Of a stretch of DNA of 64,000 bases, positions 1 through 11,450 are shown piece after piece (the stretch's first letter is position 1; every line of letters starts with the position of its first letter). Location of the stretch: assembly GCA_011799875.1 (NCBI GenBank), contig CM022302.1:379252175-379316174 (forward strand), written 5' to 3'. The translations under genes and the position numbers were made by a program. Source of the DNA: Thinopyrum elongatum (lineage: Eukaryota; Streptophyta; Magnoliopsida; Poales; Poaceae). A model generated the notes under the pieces. It did not search any database. It was not told the origin of the DNA and was given only the letters and a program-made list of their open reading frames with translations.

Positions 1-242
1 TAGGGATAACTTTCTTTGGCCATGTTATTTTGAGAAGACATGATTGCTTTATTAGTATGCTTGAAGTATTATTGTTTTTATGTCAATATTAAACTTTTGT
101 TTTGAATCTTATGGATCTGAATATTCATGCCACAATAAAGAAAATTACATGGATAAATATGTTAGGTAGCATTCCACATCAAAAATTCTGTTTTTATCAT
201 TTACTTACTCGAGGACGAGCAGGAATTAAGCTTGGGGATGCT

Positions 243-1828
243 TGATACGTCTCCAACGTATCTATAATTTTTTATTGTTCCATGCTATTATATTATCAGT
301 TTTGGATGTTTTATATGCATTAATATGCTATTTTATATTATTTTTGGGACTAACTTATTAACCTAGAGCCCAGTGCCAGTTTTTGTTTTTTCCTTGTTTT
401 TGAGTTTTACAGAAAAGGAATATCAAACGGAGTCCAAACTGAATAAAACTTTACGATGATTTTTCTTGGACCAGAAGACACACGTAGGACTTGGAGAGGA
501 AGGTAGAAGAGTCCAGAGGGCTCCACAAGCCCTCAGGGCGCGCCCTAGGGGGGGCGCGCCCCCTGGCTTGTGGGCCCCACGGGAGTCCTCCAACCCTAAT
601 CTTTGGCCTATAAATTCAGAAATATTCCCAAACGACCAGAAGCGTCCACCAAAATACTTTTCTGCCGCCGTAACCTTCTGTACCTGTGAGATCCCATCTT
701 GGGGCCTTTTCCGGCATCCCGCCGGAGGGGGATTCAATCATGGAGGGCTTCTACATCAACACTATTGCCCTTTCGATGAAGCGTGAGTAGTTTACCACAG
801 ATCTACGGGTCCATAGCTAGTAGCTAGATGGATTTTTCTCTCTCTTTGATTCTCAATACCATGTTCTCCTTGATGTTCTTGGAGATCTATCCGATGTAAT
901 ATTCTTTTGCGGTGTGTTTGTCGAGATCTGATGAATTGTGGATTTATGATCACTTTATCTATGAATATTATTTGAATCTTCTCTGAATTCTTATATGCAT
1001 GATTTGATATCTTTGTATTTCTCTTCGAATTATCTGTTTGGTTTGGCCAACTAGATTGGTTCTTCTTGCAATGGGAGAGGTGCTTAGTTTTGGGTTCAAT
1101 CTTGCGGTGTCCTCACCCAGTGACAAAGTAGGGGTAGCGAGGCACGTATTGTATTGTTGCCATCAAGGGTAAAAAGATGGGGTTTTCATCATATTGCTTG
1201 AGTTTATCCCTCTACATCTTGTCATCTTACTTAAGGCGTTACTCCGTTCTTTATGAACTTAATACTCTAGATGCATGCTGGATAGCGGTCGATGTGTGGA
1301 GTAATAGTAGTAGATGCAGAATCGTTTCGGTCTACTTGACACGGACGTGATGCCTATATGCATAATCATTGCCTTGGATATCGTCATAACTTTGTGCTTT
1401 TCTATCAATTGCTCGACAGTAATTTGTTCACCCACCGTATTATTTGTCTTCAAGAGAGAAGCCTCTAGTGAAACCTATGGCCCCGGGTCTATTTTCCATC
1501 ATATATTTTCAGATCTATAAACCAAAAAACCCAAAAATACCTTGCTGCAATTTACTTACTTTTATTTTGTTTTATGTTTTGGTAATCTTTTATATCTATC
1601 TCTATCAGATCTCACCTTTGCAAGTGACCGTGAAGGGATTGACAACCCCTTTATCGCGTTGGGTGCAAGTGTTTGATTGTTTGTGCAGGTGCATAGATTG
1701 GGGACTTGCTTGTATCTCCTACTGGATTTGATACCTTGGTTCTTAACTGAGGGAAATACTTATCTCTACTTTGTTGCATCACCCTTTCCTCTTCATGGGA
1801 AAGACCAACGCAAGCTCAAGAAATAGCA
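243..1828 (+). repeat. 3' LTR of element A1 (1586 bp)
   Basis: The LTR starts TGATACGTCTCCAACG and ends ...AAATAGCA, so it has the canonical TG...CA ends. The boundaries were set by alignment by eye with six other LTR copies in the window (B, C twice, A2 and others). Small ORFs inside it (for example near 423-786) are shadows of the LTR and are not genes. A GC-rich inverted segment built on GGCGCGCC lies at about 536-568, upstream of a TATA box at 609. Confidence 0.88.
609..615 (+). promoter_or_regulatory. TATA box of A1 LTR promoter
   Basis: TATAAAT stands about 365 bp into the LTR, just after the GC-rich inverted segment. The same box recurs at the same place in the A2 LTR (3202-3208) and, as TATAAAT, in the B LTR (4315-4321). 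This is the likely core promoter of the LTR (U3/R junction region). Confidence 0.55.
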
Positions 1829-3947
1829 GTTACGCTAGATCATTGCAAATCCTGGTACACCGCCAGAGGCATTCATATATAGTCATACTTTGTTCTAGTA
1901 TCGAGTTGTAGTTTTGAGTTGTAAGTATATAGAAGTGTGATGATCATCATTATTCATTATTAGAGCATTGTACCAAGTGAGGAAATAAAAAAAGAGGCCA
2001 AAAAGAGCCCATAAAAAAGAGGCCAAAAAGGGTCCAACAAAAAAAAAGAAAAAAAAAAGGGAAGAAGAGAGAAGGGGCAATGTTACTATCCTTTCCACAT
2101 TTGTGATTCAAAGTAGCACCATGTTTTTCATATAGAGAGTCTCACATGCTTTCATTTTCATACACTAGTGGGAATTTTTCATTATAGAACTTGGCTTGTA
2201 TATTCCAATGATGGGCTTCCTCAAATGACAGAGTCTTCTTGAGCAAGCAAGTTGGATGTGCACCCACTTAGTTTTTTTTGAGCTTTCATACACTTATAGG
2301 TCATAGTGCATCCGTTGCATGGCAATCCCTACTCCTTGCATTGACATCAATTGATGGGCATCTCCATAGCCAGTTGATTAGCCTCGTCGATGTGAGACTT
2401 TCTCATTTTTTGTCCTCTCCATATCAATCTGTACCACCACACTCTATTCCACCCATAGTGCTATATCCATAGCTTGCGCTCATGTATTGTGTGAGAGTTG
2501 AAAAAGCTGAAGCACGTTAAAAAGTATGAACCAATTGCTTGGCTGACACTCGGGTAGTGCATGATTTATATTTTGTGTTAAGAAGATGGAGCATGACAAG
2601 GCTATATGATTTTGTAAGAATAACGTTCTTTAGCATTTATATTTTGAAAGGCATGATTGTTTGTTGGTATGCCTGAGTATTCATGTCTTTATGTCAAATT
2701 ATAGACTATTGCTTTGAATCATTTGGACCTTAATATTCATGCCACAAAAGAGATTACATGATGAATATGATAGGTAGCATTCCACATAAAAAATTCTGTT
2801 TTTATCATTTACCTACTCGAGGACGAGCAGGAATTAAGCTTGGGGATGCTGATACGTTCCAACGTATCCATAATTTTTTATTGTTCCATGCTATTATAGT
2901 CTCAATCTTGGATGTTTATTATGCAATTATATATCATTTTTTGGAACTAACCTATTAACCTAGTGCCCAGTGCCAGTTGTTGTTTTTTTTCTTGTTTTTG
3001 GCTTTTCAGAAAATGAGTACCAAACGGAGTCCAAACGCTACGAAACTTTTTGACGGTTTTTTGGACTAGAAGGGACCCTAGAAGCTTTGGGAGAAGACAT
3101 GAAGTGTCACGAGGCAGCGACAAGCCTGCCAGGCGCGCCCTAGTGGGGCGCCACCTAGTCTTGTGGGCCCCTCGTGGCACCTCTTGACCTAATTCCACCT
3201 CTATAAATTCCCAAATATTCCCAATACATCAGAGAGCCACCCAAAATATTTTTTCCGCCGCCGCAAGCTTCTGTTCTTTGGAGATCCCATCTGGAGACCT
3301 TTTCTGGTACTCTGCCGAAGGGGGAATCAATCATGGAGGGCCTCTACATCAACCTTCTTGCCCTTCCGATGATGTGTGAGTAGTTTACCATAGACCTATG
3401 GGTCCATATATAGTAGCTAGATGGCTTCTTCTCTCTCTTTGACCTTCAATACAATGTTCTCCTCGATGTTCTTGGAGATCTGTTCGATATAATCCTTTTT
3501 TGCGGTGTGTTTGTTGGGATCCAATGAATTGTGGGTTTATGATCAGATTGTCTATAAATATTATTTGAGTCTTCTCTGAACTCTTTTATGCATGATTGTT
3601 ATAGCTTTGTATTTCTCTCCGATCTATCCGTTTGGTTCGGCCAACTAGATTGATTTATCTTGCAATGGGAGAGGTGCTTTGTGATGGGTTCGATCTTGCG
3701 TTTCTCAATCCAAGTGACTGAAATGGACATGACACGTACTTGTATCGTCGCCATTAAGCATAAAAAGATGGGTTTATTCATATTAATTGGGTTTACTTTG
3801 TCTACATCATGTCATCTTGCTTAAGGCGTTACTCCGTTCTTTATGAACTTAATACTCTAGATGCATGCTGGATAGCGATCGGTGTGTGGAGTAATAGTAG
3901 TAGATGCAGGCTAGAGTCGGTCTACTTGTCTCAGACGTGATGCCTAT
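1829..3947 (+). mobile_element. Element A2: 3' internal region and partial 3' LTR
   Basis: A relative of A1 on the plus strand. Positions 1829-2849 are noncoding 3' internal sequence, including a purine-rich stretch at about 1985-2085, and end with the polypurine tract AAGCTTGGGGATGC. The LTR starts at 2850 (TGATACGTTCCAACG) and is broken at 3947 by insertion of element B, with target copy cctat at 3943-3947. The rest of this LTR must lie beyond the right end of the window. A TATA box is at 3202-3208. No coding sequence is seen. Confidence 0.82.
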
Positions 3948-4541
3948 TGATATGTCTGCAACGTATCTATAATTTTTTATTGTTCCATGTTGTTATATTA
4001 TCATTCTTGGATGTTTTACCTTCATTTTATAGCAACTTTATATCATTTTTTGGGACAAACCTATTGACATAGTGCCCAGTGCTAGTTGCTGTTTTTTGCT
4101 TGTTTTTTACTTCGCAGAATATCAGTACCAAACGAAGTCCAAATGCCACAAAACTTTTTGGAGATTTTTTTGGATCAGAAGACAAATTGGGAGCCAAGAA
4201 AGCACCAGAGGGGAGGCCCATGGGGCCCACCACCCACCTGGGCGCGCAGAGGCCCCTGGCGCGCCCTAATGGGTGGTGGGGCCCATGGAGGTCTCCTCCA
4301 CCGCCTCTGAGCTCTATAAATACTCAGATATTCCAGAAACCCTAAGGATGCGATCGAAACACAATTCCTGCCGCTGCAAGTTCCAGAACCACGAGATCCA
4401 ATCTAGAGCCCTATTCCGACACTCTGCCGGAGGGGAACACGATCACGGAGGGGTTCATCATCCTCATTGGTGCTCCTCCGATGATGTGTGAGTAGTTCAC
4501 CATAGACCTAAGGGTCTGTAGGTAGTAGCTAGATGGCTTCT
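3948..4541 (+). repeat. Element B 5' LTR, first part
   Basis: Starts TGATATGTCTGCAACG and matches the start of the B 3' LTR at 51408. It is broken after cttct (4537-4541), which is the TSD of element T. The continuation is at 13791. TATA box TATAAAT at 4315-4321. A GC-rich inverted segment with GGCGCGCC-type cores lies at about 4238-4270. Confidence 0.85.
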
Positions 4542-5447
4542 TGTCGTGGGAAACCACGGCCACCTATGGGGCCATCAGCCCCTTTTGGTTCGGTGGGGGG
4601 ATGGACACGTTGCACAAAGAGCGGAGAAGCGTCGCGCAGCACGGCAGAGATCACACGGGCAATTTTACCCAGGTTCGGGCCACCGCGAGGCGTAAAACCC
4701 TACTCCTGCTTTGGTGGATTGATGGTGGATAATGGTGGTGGAATGTAGCACACACGCCCGACAAGGTTGCTCTGGGGGCGAGAGTAGCTACACGCGTATG
4801 GATATGCGAGGATCCAACCCTTTCTACGGTCGCCATGGGCCTCCTTTTATAGATAAAGGGGTCACCACAGTGGCAAATCAGTCTTTGCGTACTGATTAGA
4901 TAGATAACAGTGCTATCATATCTAACTCTGCAGGCTGACAGAGCGCATTAAATGTGTCGCTTTGTGTCACATCACAGCTCGCCCGGCAAGCCCTGCCGGG
5001 CTGTTTTGCCAGCTTCGCGCCTACTTGCTTGACACGTCCCAGGACGGGTGTCATATGGTGGTGTTTGCTGTAGAAAGTGGCTGCCATGTGGCAAAAAGCA
5101 GCCACTTAGTCACCTTGGAGCTTGACACCGCTTCGATTACTGACTTGCGTCGCTTGTGAGGTGGAGCGGTGGAGTGGCTTGCCTCCGCCAGCCCCGGCAG
5201 GCCTGCCGGGATGATCTGGGAGCTTGCTTCCGGCGCAAAACCCAACCTTGCCAGGCTCGCCTGCCCGGCAAGGTAGGCCCTTCCCTTAACGATGCCTCGT
5301 TCCTCTGGCTCGCCTTGGCCTTCTTGACTTGCTCTTGGATCCTTCAAAGGAATTGATCCTCCTTGCTTGGTCTGATCTTGGTCTTGTAATCTTGTCTCTG
5401 GCCTATGCACAGTCTATGCAATGGACCCAGGGTCTGTTGCACCGACA
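4542..5447 (-). repeat. Element T 3' LTR (906 bp)
   Basis: Ends are TGTCGTGGGAAACC... and ...TTGCACCGACA. It pairs with 12880-13785. On the minus strand the sequence just before it is a G-rich tract (GGCCCGGGGGCTCC), which would serve as polypurine primer. Confidence 0.92.
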
Positions 5448-5895
5448 GGAGCCCCCGGGCCTGGCACGGACGCGCCGCTGGGCGTCGTCGGGGTAGGCCC
5501 TAACCAGTGCATAGGCAGAAATGTAAGGGTGGCTTCGCCCCTTGAGATCTTCTTTGCTTCGTCATTAACTTGAGCTTGGGTCAGTTTCCGGTTTTCTTTG
5601 GCAGGACCACGATCTATGGGCGGCCCATGCCCCACAATCACGGGGTAGGAAACTGCCATCCCACTTACCTCCTGCCCAGGAGCGCCTCGCCATGTGTGTC
5701 GCATGCATTGCGCAGGGTAGGTGGTGGACGCGGAGGGCGCGGGAACGGGCGCCATGGCAGAAAGCCAGGCGTCGCCGAGTGGTGTAGAGGGGCGGCTCTG
5801 GTTCCCTGAGCCGTGGGAGGCGCAAAGGGGAACCGCATTGGAGGAGCAAGGCGGTCGCCTGCTGAGTGAGAGGCCAGTCCCCTGCCTCGTTCTTC
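5448..5895. other. Element T spacer, promoter region of the antisense gene
   Basis: GC-rich noncoding sequence between the T 3' LTR and the antisense B3-like gene. Open frames here are short and have no recognisable domain. The right end carries the TATA box of the antisense gene. Confidence 0.5.
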
Positions 5896-5903
5896 TATAA
5901 AAG
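5896..5903 (+). promoter_or_regulatory. TATA box of antisense B3-like gene in T
   Basis: TATAAAAG lies 76 bp upstream of the likely start codon at 5972, on the strand opposite to the retrotransposon genes. This suggests the antisense gene has its own promoter and does not rely on the LTR. Confidence 0.55.
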
Positions 5904-5971
5904 GGGGCAGGAGTAGTGTGTCTGCTCACACACCTTCCTTCTCCCTTTCTTCAAAGCTTCTCTTGCTTCTC

Positions 5972-6630
5972 ATGGTGAGCGGGCGAGGGCGCGGTAGTAC
6001 TCTGGTGGTGGCGACGAGAACTTCTGCTCGACAGCCTCTCCCCCCTCCTCTTGATGATGTGGGGGCGGAACCGCTATGAGAGGAGGCAGAAGGGGGCATG
6101 GCCAAGGTCGTCGTGGTGTGCGCGGCCGAGGAGGCCGGGGCGGCACCTCAATTGCACCCGCACCGGACGCTCTTCCCCCGATGGAAGGCCACGTCGAAGA
6201 TCAACCCTTGGAGTTCGTCATCAGGCTGTACAAGCCTCTGCGTGGCCGCCTCTGTCTCCCTACTCCATTTGCCAGGGTGATGGAGCTCGAACAGCCGCGT
6301 GCACTGAGGTTGCACATGAGGGGCTGTGGGAACGACAACATGCGGGTGGATGTTGACTTCCCTGCTCCTCATGTCATGTACCTCCGCCACGGCTGGAAGA
6401 CCTTTGCTCAAGCCCATAGCTTGTCAGAGGGGCACGTTCTCCAATTTAAATTAATGGAGAGCGGCCTACTTTCCGTCAAGGTCTTTGGGCGCTCGGGAGC
6501 TCGCTTAGGGTGCTGCGTGGAGAGCACGACCGACGACGAAAGCTCCTCCTCGAGCGAAAGCGACGAGGAGGAGACTGATGGCGATGATGACGGCAGCGGT
6601 CGGGAGGGTGACGACTCTGACTCCGGCTAA
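5972..6630 (+). pseudogene. B3-like DNA-binding protein gene, antisense in T, frameshifted
   Basis: The likely start is ATG 5972, which opens a Gly/Arg-rich N-terminus. That frame stops at about 6075-6077, where it overlaps ATG 6076 of the next frame (ATGA), so a small indel probably split one gene. The 184-codon downstream frame has an RG-rich start (about residues 1-25). Residues about 45-140 look like a B3 fold: an LPTPFARVMEL-type first strand, a VYL/GW-type core seen as MYLRHGWKTFAQAHSL, SEGHVLQFKL, and VKVFGRSG. The acidic Ser/Asp/Glu tail covers about residues 150-184. B3 domains in plants bind DNA, so a nuclear role is inferred. It lies antisense to gag-pol between integrase and the 3' LTR. 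Fold assignment is by eye only. It could instead be an unrelated Tat antisense ORF product. Confidence 0.6.
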
Positions 6631-7795
6631 ATGTCGCCCACACCATCTTCATCAGGCGGCAACACCATCATCTACACATGTGTTTTCTCCCCGGCAAGGT
6701 GGTTTGCCGGGAAGTTGGATGCAGAGGTGGTGATGGTGCTCCCCTGGCCCTTCCAGCAGACCTCCAGTTGGACCCCGGTAGGCTTCCTCTCGGGCTGCAG
6801 CTCCGTTAGCCCTGCTGGCCTTGGTGGTGACGGTCGACGGGTCGCCTCCGCCATGCTCTCCATCGACGTCTTCGTCCACGCCCTCTCGCCCCTGCCGGGC
6901 ATCCTTTCCTGGAGCCCGACAGGGTCAGGCTGGGCTTCTGCCCAGGCACTCCTCTTGCCCTCTTCACCTTCTACCACTATGCCTAGGAGGAGAGGGACAA
7001 GAAAAGACATTACGGGGCACTTATCTTTTTTCAGTCTTAAATCTGTAGGCACTTGCCAAATTTTAGTTCAAATAATGTAATCTCTTGTATCCATGTTTAT
7101 GTTCCGTGAGATTTGTACTTGTTGATCAGCATATTAATGAAAAAGATAAGCTTGCCGGGCACTTGTGCATGTATGACATCCACGCAGAGGTGAAACACCT
7201 CCATACTTTCACGTAAACAAGTAAGTCCCGGTAAGCTACCTTGCCGGCACCGCATAGGACTGCTGCCGTGAGGCTGAGCCTGCCGGGCGCAGAACCTATT
7301 GGGAGAGACCAGCCCCCCGCCAACCCCTTTCAGCCAAAGGCCACTACGACCATCCTGACCGAAGCAACGTTCATGCCAGTAGATGGAAGCACCTTTGTTT
7401 CCGAGGTGGTGAGGTTTTCGTATGCACAAGTTCTACTCACGGAACATGTATGGATAAGAGATGGAACTTATCTGTTTGGCTTGCCGGAGATCGCAGTGTT
7501 GGCTTGTCTTCGCATCCTCTTCCCAGGACTAAGTCCACGGTAGGAGCCTGCAGTTTATGCAAATGAAGATGATGCCAGATGCAATCTATCTACATGATCA
7601 TGCAACCTATCTACATGAATCATGCAATGCTCATGAAATGCTTATGCATGCATGCAAGTTGTCGGGGCCCCCCAGCGCTTCATTTATTTCTCTGCTGCTC
7701 AGGGTCTTCGCCTGGCTTTGTACAAGGGGTTACATGCAGCTGAGGCAAGGCCTGTACAAAAGGGTGGCTGCCGGGCAGGGCCCGACAGCCGTGCC
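6631..7795. other. Element T spacer downstream of the antisense gene
   Basis: Noncoding region between the antisense gene and integrase. It holds several CCGGCA motifs and an A/T-rich stretch at about 7055-7145 (AATAATGTAATC, AATGAAAAAG) that could contain the antisense gene's polyadenylation site. Open frames (for example at 6631-7080 and 7241-7543) have no recognisable domain and are probably chance. Confidence 0.4.
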
Positions 7796-9262
7796 TTACG
7801 GGTAGAACTTGCGGAGATGCTCAATATTCCATGAGTTTTGCAATTGAATGCCATCTCCGATCTCCAGACGGACTGTGCCAGGTCTGGTGACTCGTACTAC
7901 CTGGTAAGGGCCTTCCCATTTCAGCGATAGCTTGTTTGTACCCTTGGCGGACTGAACGCGCCTATGGACAAGGTCGCCTTCCTCAAAACACTAGGCATGA
8001 ACCATGAGGCTATGATAGCGACGCAGGGCTTGCTGATAGCGTGCAGCACGCGTAGCAGCCTGGAGACGGTTCTCCTCGAGAAGCACAGCGTCGTCACGCA
8101 TGTGCTGTTCCTGCGCTACTTCATCATAGGCAAGCACTCGAGGTGACCCGTAAATGAGTTCCGTGGAGATAACTGCTTCTGCCCCATAGACTAGGGAGAA
8201 GGGAGTCTTCCCGGTAGCTCGGTTTGGTGTCGTTCTGAGGGACCAAAGAACCACCGGCAGCTCATTGATCCATTGTCTGCCGTGCTTGCGCAGCTTATCG
8301 AACGTTCTTGTCTTGAGTCCTCGCAGCACTTCAGCATTCGCCCTCTCAGCTTGTCCATTGCTTCTGGGATGTGCGACAGATGCAAATGAGATCTTGCTTC
8401 CTAGGGCATGAACATATTGCATGAAGGCGCGGCTCGTGAACTGGGTGCCGTTGTCGGTGATGATCCGGGCAGGAACCCCGAAGCGGCACACCAATCCTTT
8501 CAAGAACTTGATAGCTGACTGAGCAGTCACCTTTCTCACAGCATCTACTTCCAGCCACTTTGTAAACTTGTCAATTGTAACGAACAAGAATTCAAAGCCC
8601 TCGGCAGCTCGGGGGAAAGGGCCGAGGATATCGAGCCCCCAGACTGAAAACGGCCATGACAAAGGGATTGCCTGGAGTGCTTGGGCAGGCAGATGGATAT
8701 TTTTGGAATGGAACTGACAGGCTTCACACTTGGTGATGAGCTCAACCGCATCTTGCAGGGCTGTGGGCCAATAGAATCCTTGCCAGAATGCTTTCCCAAC
8801 CAAAGCCCTTGATCCAATATGGGAGCCGCACATGCCTTTGTGTATCTCTGCCAGCAGTTCCTTTCCAACTTCCCGGCAAATACACTTCAATTTCACACCA
8901 TTGGGCCTTCTTCTGTACAGTGTGTCATCGACAAACTGATACATACTGGCCCTCCGGGCTACTCTTTCAGCTTCTTCTTGCTCTTCGGGAAGTTCTCCGG
9001 TTTGGAGGAAATGGACTATGTGCCTTGCCCAAGTTGGAGCCTGAGGCTCGGTAACGAGGACTAGCGGCACCTCCTCATTCGTGGGGGCGCATCCCATGAC
9101 TGCGGGGACCAGTGGTCTGGCAGGAGGGAGCAGCCCGGCAAGCGAAGGGGAGTTGTTTCCGGCAGGGTCCTTGCCAGGAGCCCCAAAAGGCTCTACCGGG
9201 AGAGGCTTACCGGAGTCCAAATTCCTCCTCTTTCGGGCCATTGTTGTCGGGGATACGGAGGG
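7796..9262 (-). pseudogene. Element T integrase, with in-frame TAG
   Basis: Integrase joins element cDNA into chromosomal DNA. In order it shows the zinc-binding HHCC region (HKGMCGSHIG ... CEACQFH) and a catalytic core with D (VWGLDILGPFP), D (IITDNGTQF) and E (SNGQAERAN). Thirty-five residues separate the last two acids (DD35E), so all three are present. A TAG at 7991-7993 stops the frame just before the C-terminal part. The same frame then continues to TAA at 7796-7798 and contains the GPY/F-type motif WEGPYQVVRV. A second TAG at 9263-9265 separates it from RNase H in the same frame. Both stops are one C-to-T change away from CAG. The pol frame was therefore once continuous and is now broken. 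Confidence 0.88.
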
Positions 9263-9265
9263 CTA

Positions 9266-10040
9266 AGTAAGATGGAGAACAAAAGTCCCTGGTTCCACAG
9301 GAAGCTTCTGCGTAACGCACTTTGACAGGTGATCAGCAATGCTGTTTCCCGCACGGGGTACGTGTTCTGTTTGCAACCCGTCAAAGCGCTCCTCCAATCT
9401 TCTCACTTCCTCGACATATGCCTCCATCAATGGGCTTTGGTAATCCTTGTTGACTTGTCTCACCACCAGTTGAGAATCTCCTCGAATGATCAGCTTCTTG
9501 ATTCCCAATTCTGTGGCAATTCTGAGCCCGGCAAGAAGCCCTTCATATTCTGCTATATTGTTGGTTGCCTCCTCCCGGGGAAAGTGCATCTGGACGACGT
9601 ACCTCAGGTGCTCTCCAGTGGGAGCCACGAGAAGCACACCAGCCCCTGCACCTTGTAGGGAGAAGGCACCATCGAAATACATGATCCATTCTTGGGGCGC
9701 TTCCTTGCCAGGGATAACTGTTTCTTGTACTTCTTCATCAGGGGTTGGCGTCCATTCTGCAATAAACTCTGCCAACGCCCTGCTCTGGATTGTTGATGTG
9801 CTTTCAAACTTCAAGCCAAAGCTGGATAACTCCAATGCCCACTCCACTATCCTGTCGGTGGCCTCTGGGTTTCGAAGTATCCTTTGCAACGGGAAGTGGG
9901 TGACAACCGTGATCTCATGGGCTTGGAAGTAGTGGCGCAGTTTCCTTGAGGCCATGACAAGGCCAAAGATCAACTTTTGCATCCAGAATACCTGGATCTA
10001 GCCCCCTGCAACAGGGAGCTGACGAAGTATACTGGGCGCT
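9266..10040 (-). pseudogene. Element T RNase H region (RT connection plus extra RNase H)
   Basis: The frame opens in the end of the RT-linked RNase H (RKLRHYFQAHEITVV, PLQRIL). It continues into a second, complete RNase H domain: MYFDGAF with the first Asp, NIAEYEGLLAGLR with Glu, IIRGDSQLVV with Asp, and NSIADHLSK with the last Asp. All four metal-binding acids are kept. RNase H degrades the RNA strand of RNA-DNA hybrids during reverse transcription. The second domain is typical of the Tat lineage. Upstream, the frame enters the protease ORF in an overlapping phase within about 100 bp, leaving no room for a reverse transcriptase. It ends at TAG 9263-9265. Confidence 0.85.
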
Positions 10041-11450
10041 GCACCACCTTCTTCCTTGCCGTGTCCTTGGGGTTGCTTCCACGACTTCTGCCGCGACCGC
10101 GGCCCAGTACATCTTATCCACGCAAATAATTGTGTCTTTCTTATCCGAAGGAACGGAAATGACGCCCATCGGCCCTGGCATCTTCAAGGTGTTGTAGGCA
10201 TAGTGGGATACTGCCATGAATTTGGCCAGGGCCAGGCGCCCAAAGATCCCGTTGTACGGCAGAGGGAGGTCAACCACATCAAACACAACTTTCTCAGTCC
10301 TGTAGTTCAACTCCCCTCCAAATATCACTGGCAACGTAACCTTTCCCTTAGGACGGCTCCTGCCGGGATTGACTCCTTGAAATGTGCATGTGGCCTTAAG
10401 TTCTTCCTCTGCTATCTGGAGTTTGCTGATAACCTTTGGGGAAATCAGATTCAACCCGGCCCCACCGTCAACCAGCATCTTTGTGACCTTGAGGTTGCGA
10501 ATTGTTGGTGAGACCACCAACGATAAGCACCCTACCGTAGTGATGCGGTCGGGGTGGTCATCTTCATCAAAGATGATGGGCGTGCGTGACCACTTGAGCG
10601 GCTTCCGAGAATCTGCCGCTGGCTCCATGGCATTGACTTCACGCGCCCACTGTTTAAGTTGGCGGTGAGAGGAGTGCAAAGATGTACCCCCATCAATGCA
10701 CAGGGCATCAGTGGCCTTCTGGAATTCCTGCTCGTTGGTTTCCTCTTCATTCCCCCCATCACTCTCATTACAGCAATCCTCCTTCTCTCGGCCCTTGGCG
10801 GGTTTCCCTTGGTTCCGAAGAGCCTTACCGGGGCGATTTGCTTCACCACCCCGGCCCTTACCACCAGCACCATTCTGACCTTTTTCCTTATCACGCTTCT
10901 CATATTCAGCCTTCTGTCTCTTGACGAGCTGCTCAACTTGATAACACTCCTGGAGATCATGGCCCTTGGTCCGATGAATCTTACAGTACGGCCCATCACC
11001 TTTCCCAGCTTTCTCAGCAGCCGCTGCCTCCCGGCAGTCAGCGCATGCGATAGCCTCCTTGCCGGGGGCTTCAGCCTTGGCCCTCTTGCCGGTACTAGGC
11101 GTGCCTGACCCCTCAACAGCCATCACTGTCTTATCCTTGCGCTTCTTGTTGTGCTTTTTGTTCTTCTTCTTCTTACTGATGGTTTCATCGTCATCTTCTG
11201 AGTCGATGTCGATGTAATCTTCCTCTCCAGGAAGTTTCCTCCCCTCCTCCACCCGGGCACACTTGTCCACCAAAGTGTAGAGCTCCTTCACAGTCTTGGG
11301 CAACCGAACGTTCATCTTGGAACGTATCCTGCGGTTGCGCACGTTGGATTGGAAGGCAGCTATCACGGCAGCTGGGTGGATATCTGGGATAGGACTCGAC
11401 TGAATCTTTGCAAGTATTTCTACAAAGATTCTTCTTCTTTCTGCCGGAGA
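9915..11450 (-). pseudogene. Element T gag C-terminal part, zinc knuckle and protease
   Basis: The frame begins in gag (AKIQSSPIPDIHPAAVI region), passes a Lys-rich stretch, then a knuckle-like motif (YCKIHRTKGHDLQECYQ). It reaches an aspartic protease with LVDGGAGLNLIS as active-site segment (about residue 350) and YNGIFGRLALAKF as the flap-side IFGR motif, followed by LKMPGPMG. Gag packages element RNA and the protease matures the polyprotein. Beyond the protease, within about 30 codons, the other frame shows YFVSSLLQGARSRY, the connection region that normally follows reverse transcriptase. The RT core is therefore deleted. The last 40 residues of this frame are out-of-frame translation of the RNase H region. 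Confidence 0.85.

Larger units (their letters stand above)
1..1828 (+). mobile_element. Element A1: LTR retrotransposon, 3' part only
   Basis: This is the 3' end of a plus-strand LTR retrotransposon whose 5' part lies left of the window. Positions 1-242 are internal noncoding sequence ending in a purine-rich tract, AAGCTTGGGGATGC, which is the expected polypurine primer next to the 3' LTR. The LTR follows at 243-1828. The element inserted into the 3' internal region of a relative (A2). The right flank begins gttac, which would be the TSD, but the left copy is outside the window. No coding sequence is present. The LTR type is familiar from Triticeae gypsy elements of the Athila group. Confidence 0.85.

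Noticed and set aside
423..786. Overlapping ORFs of about 100 codons on both strands in the A1 LTR
   Set aside because: They lie in the GC-rich promoter block, recur in other LTR copies with different frames, and have no domain.
4072..4345. Three overlapping plus-strand ORFs rich in Gly/Pro/Arg
   Set aside because: Low-complexity translation of the B LTR around GGCGCGCC cores; the same sequence at 51547-51807 shifts frame.
4896..5410. Minus- and plus-strand ORFs in the T LTR
   Set aside because: They are repeated in the other LTR (13234-13694) with altered frames, as expected for noncoding LTR sequence.
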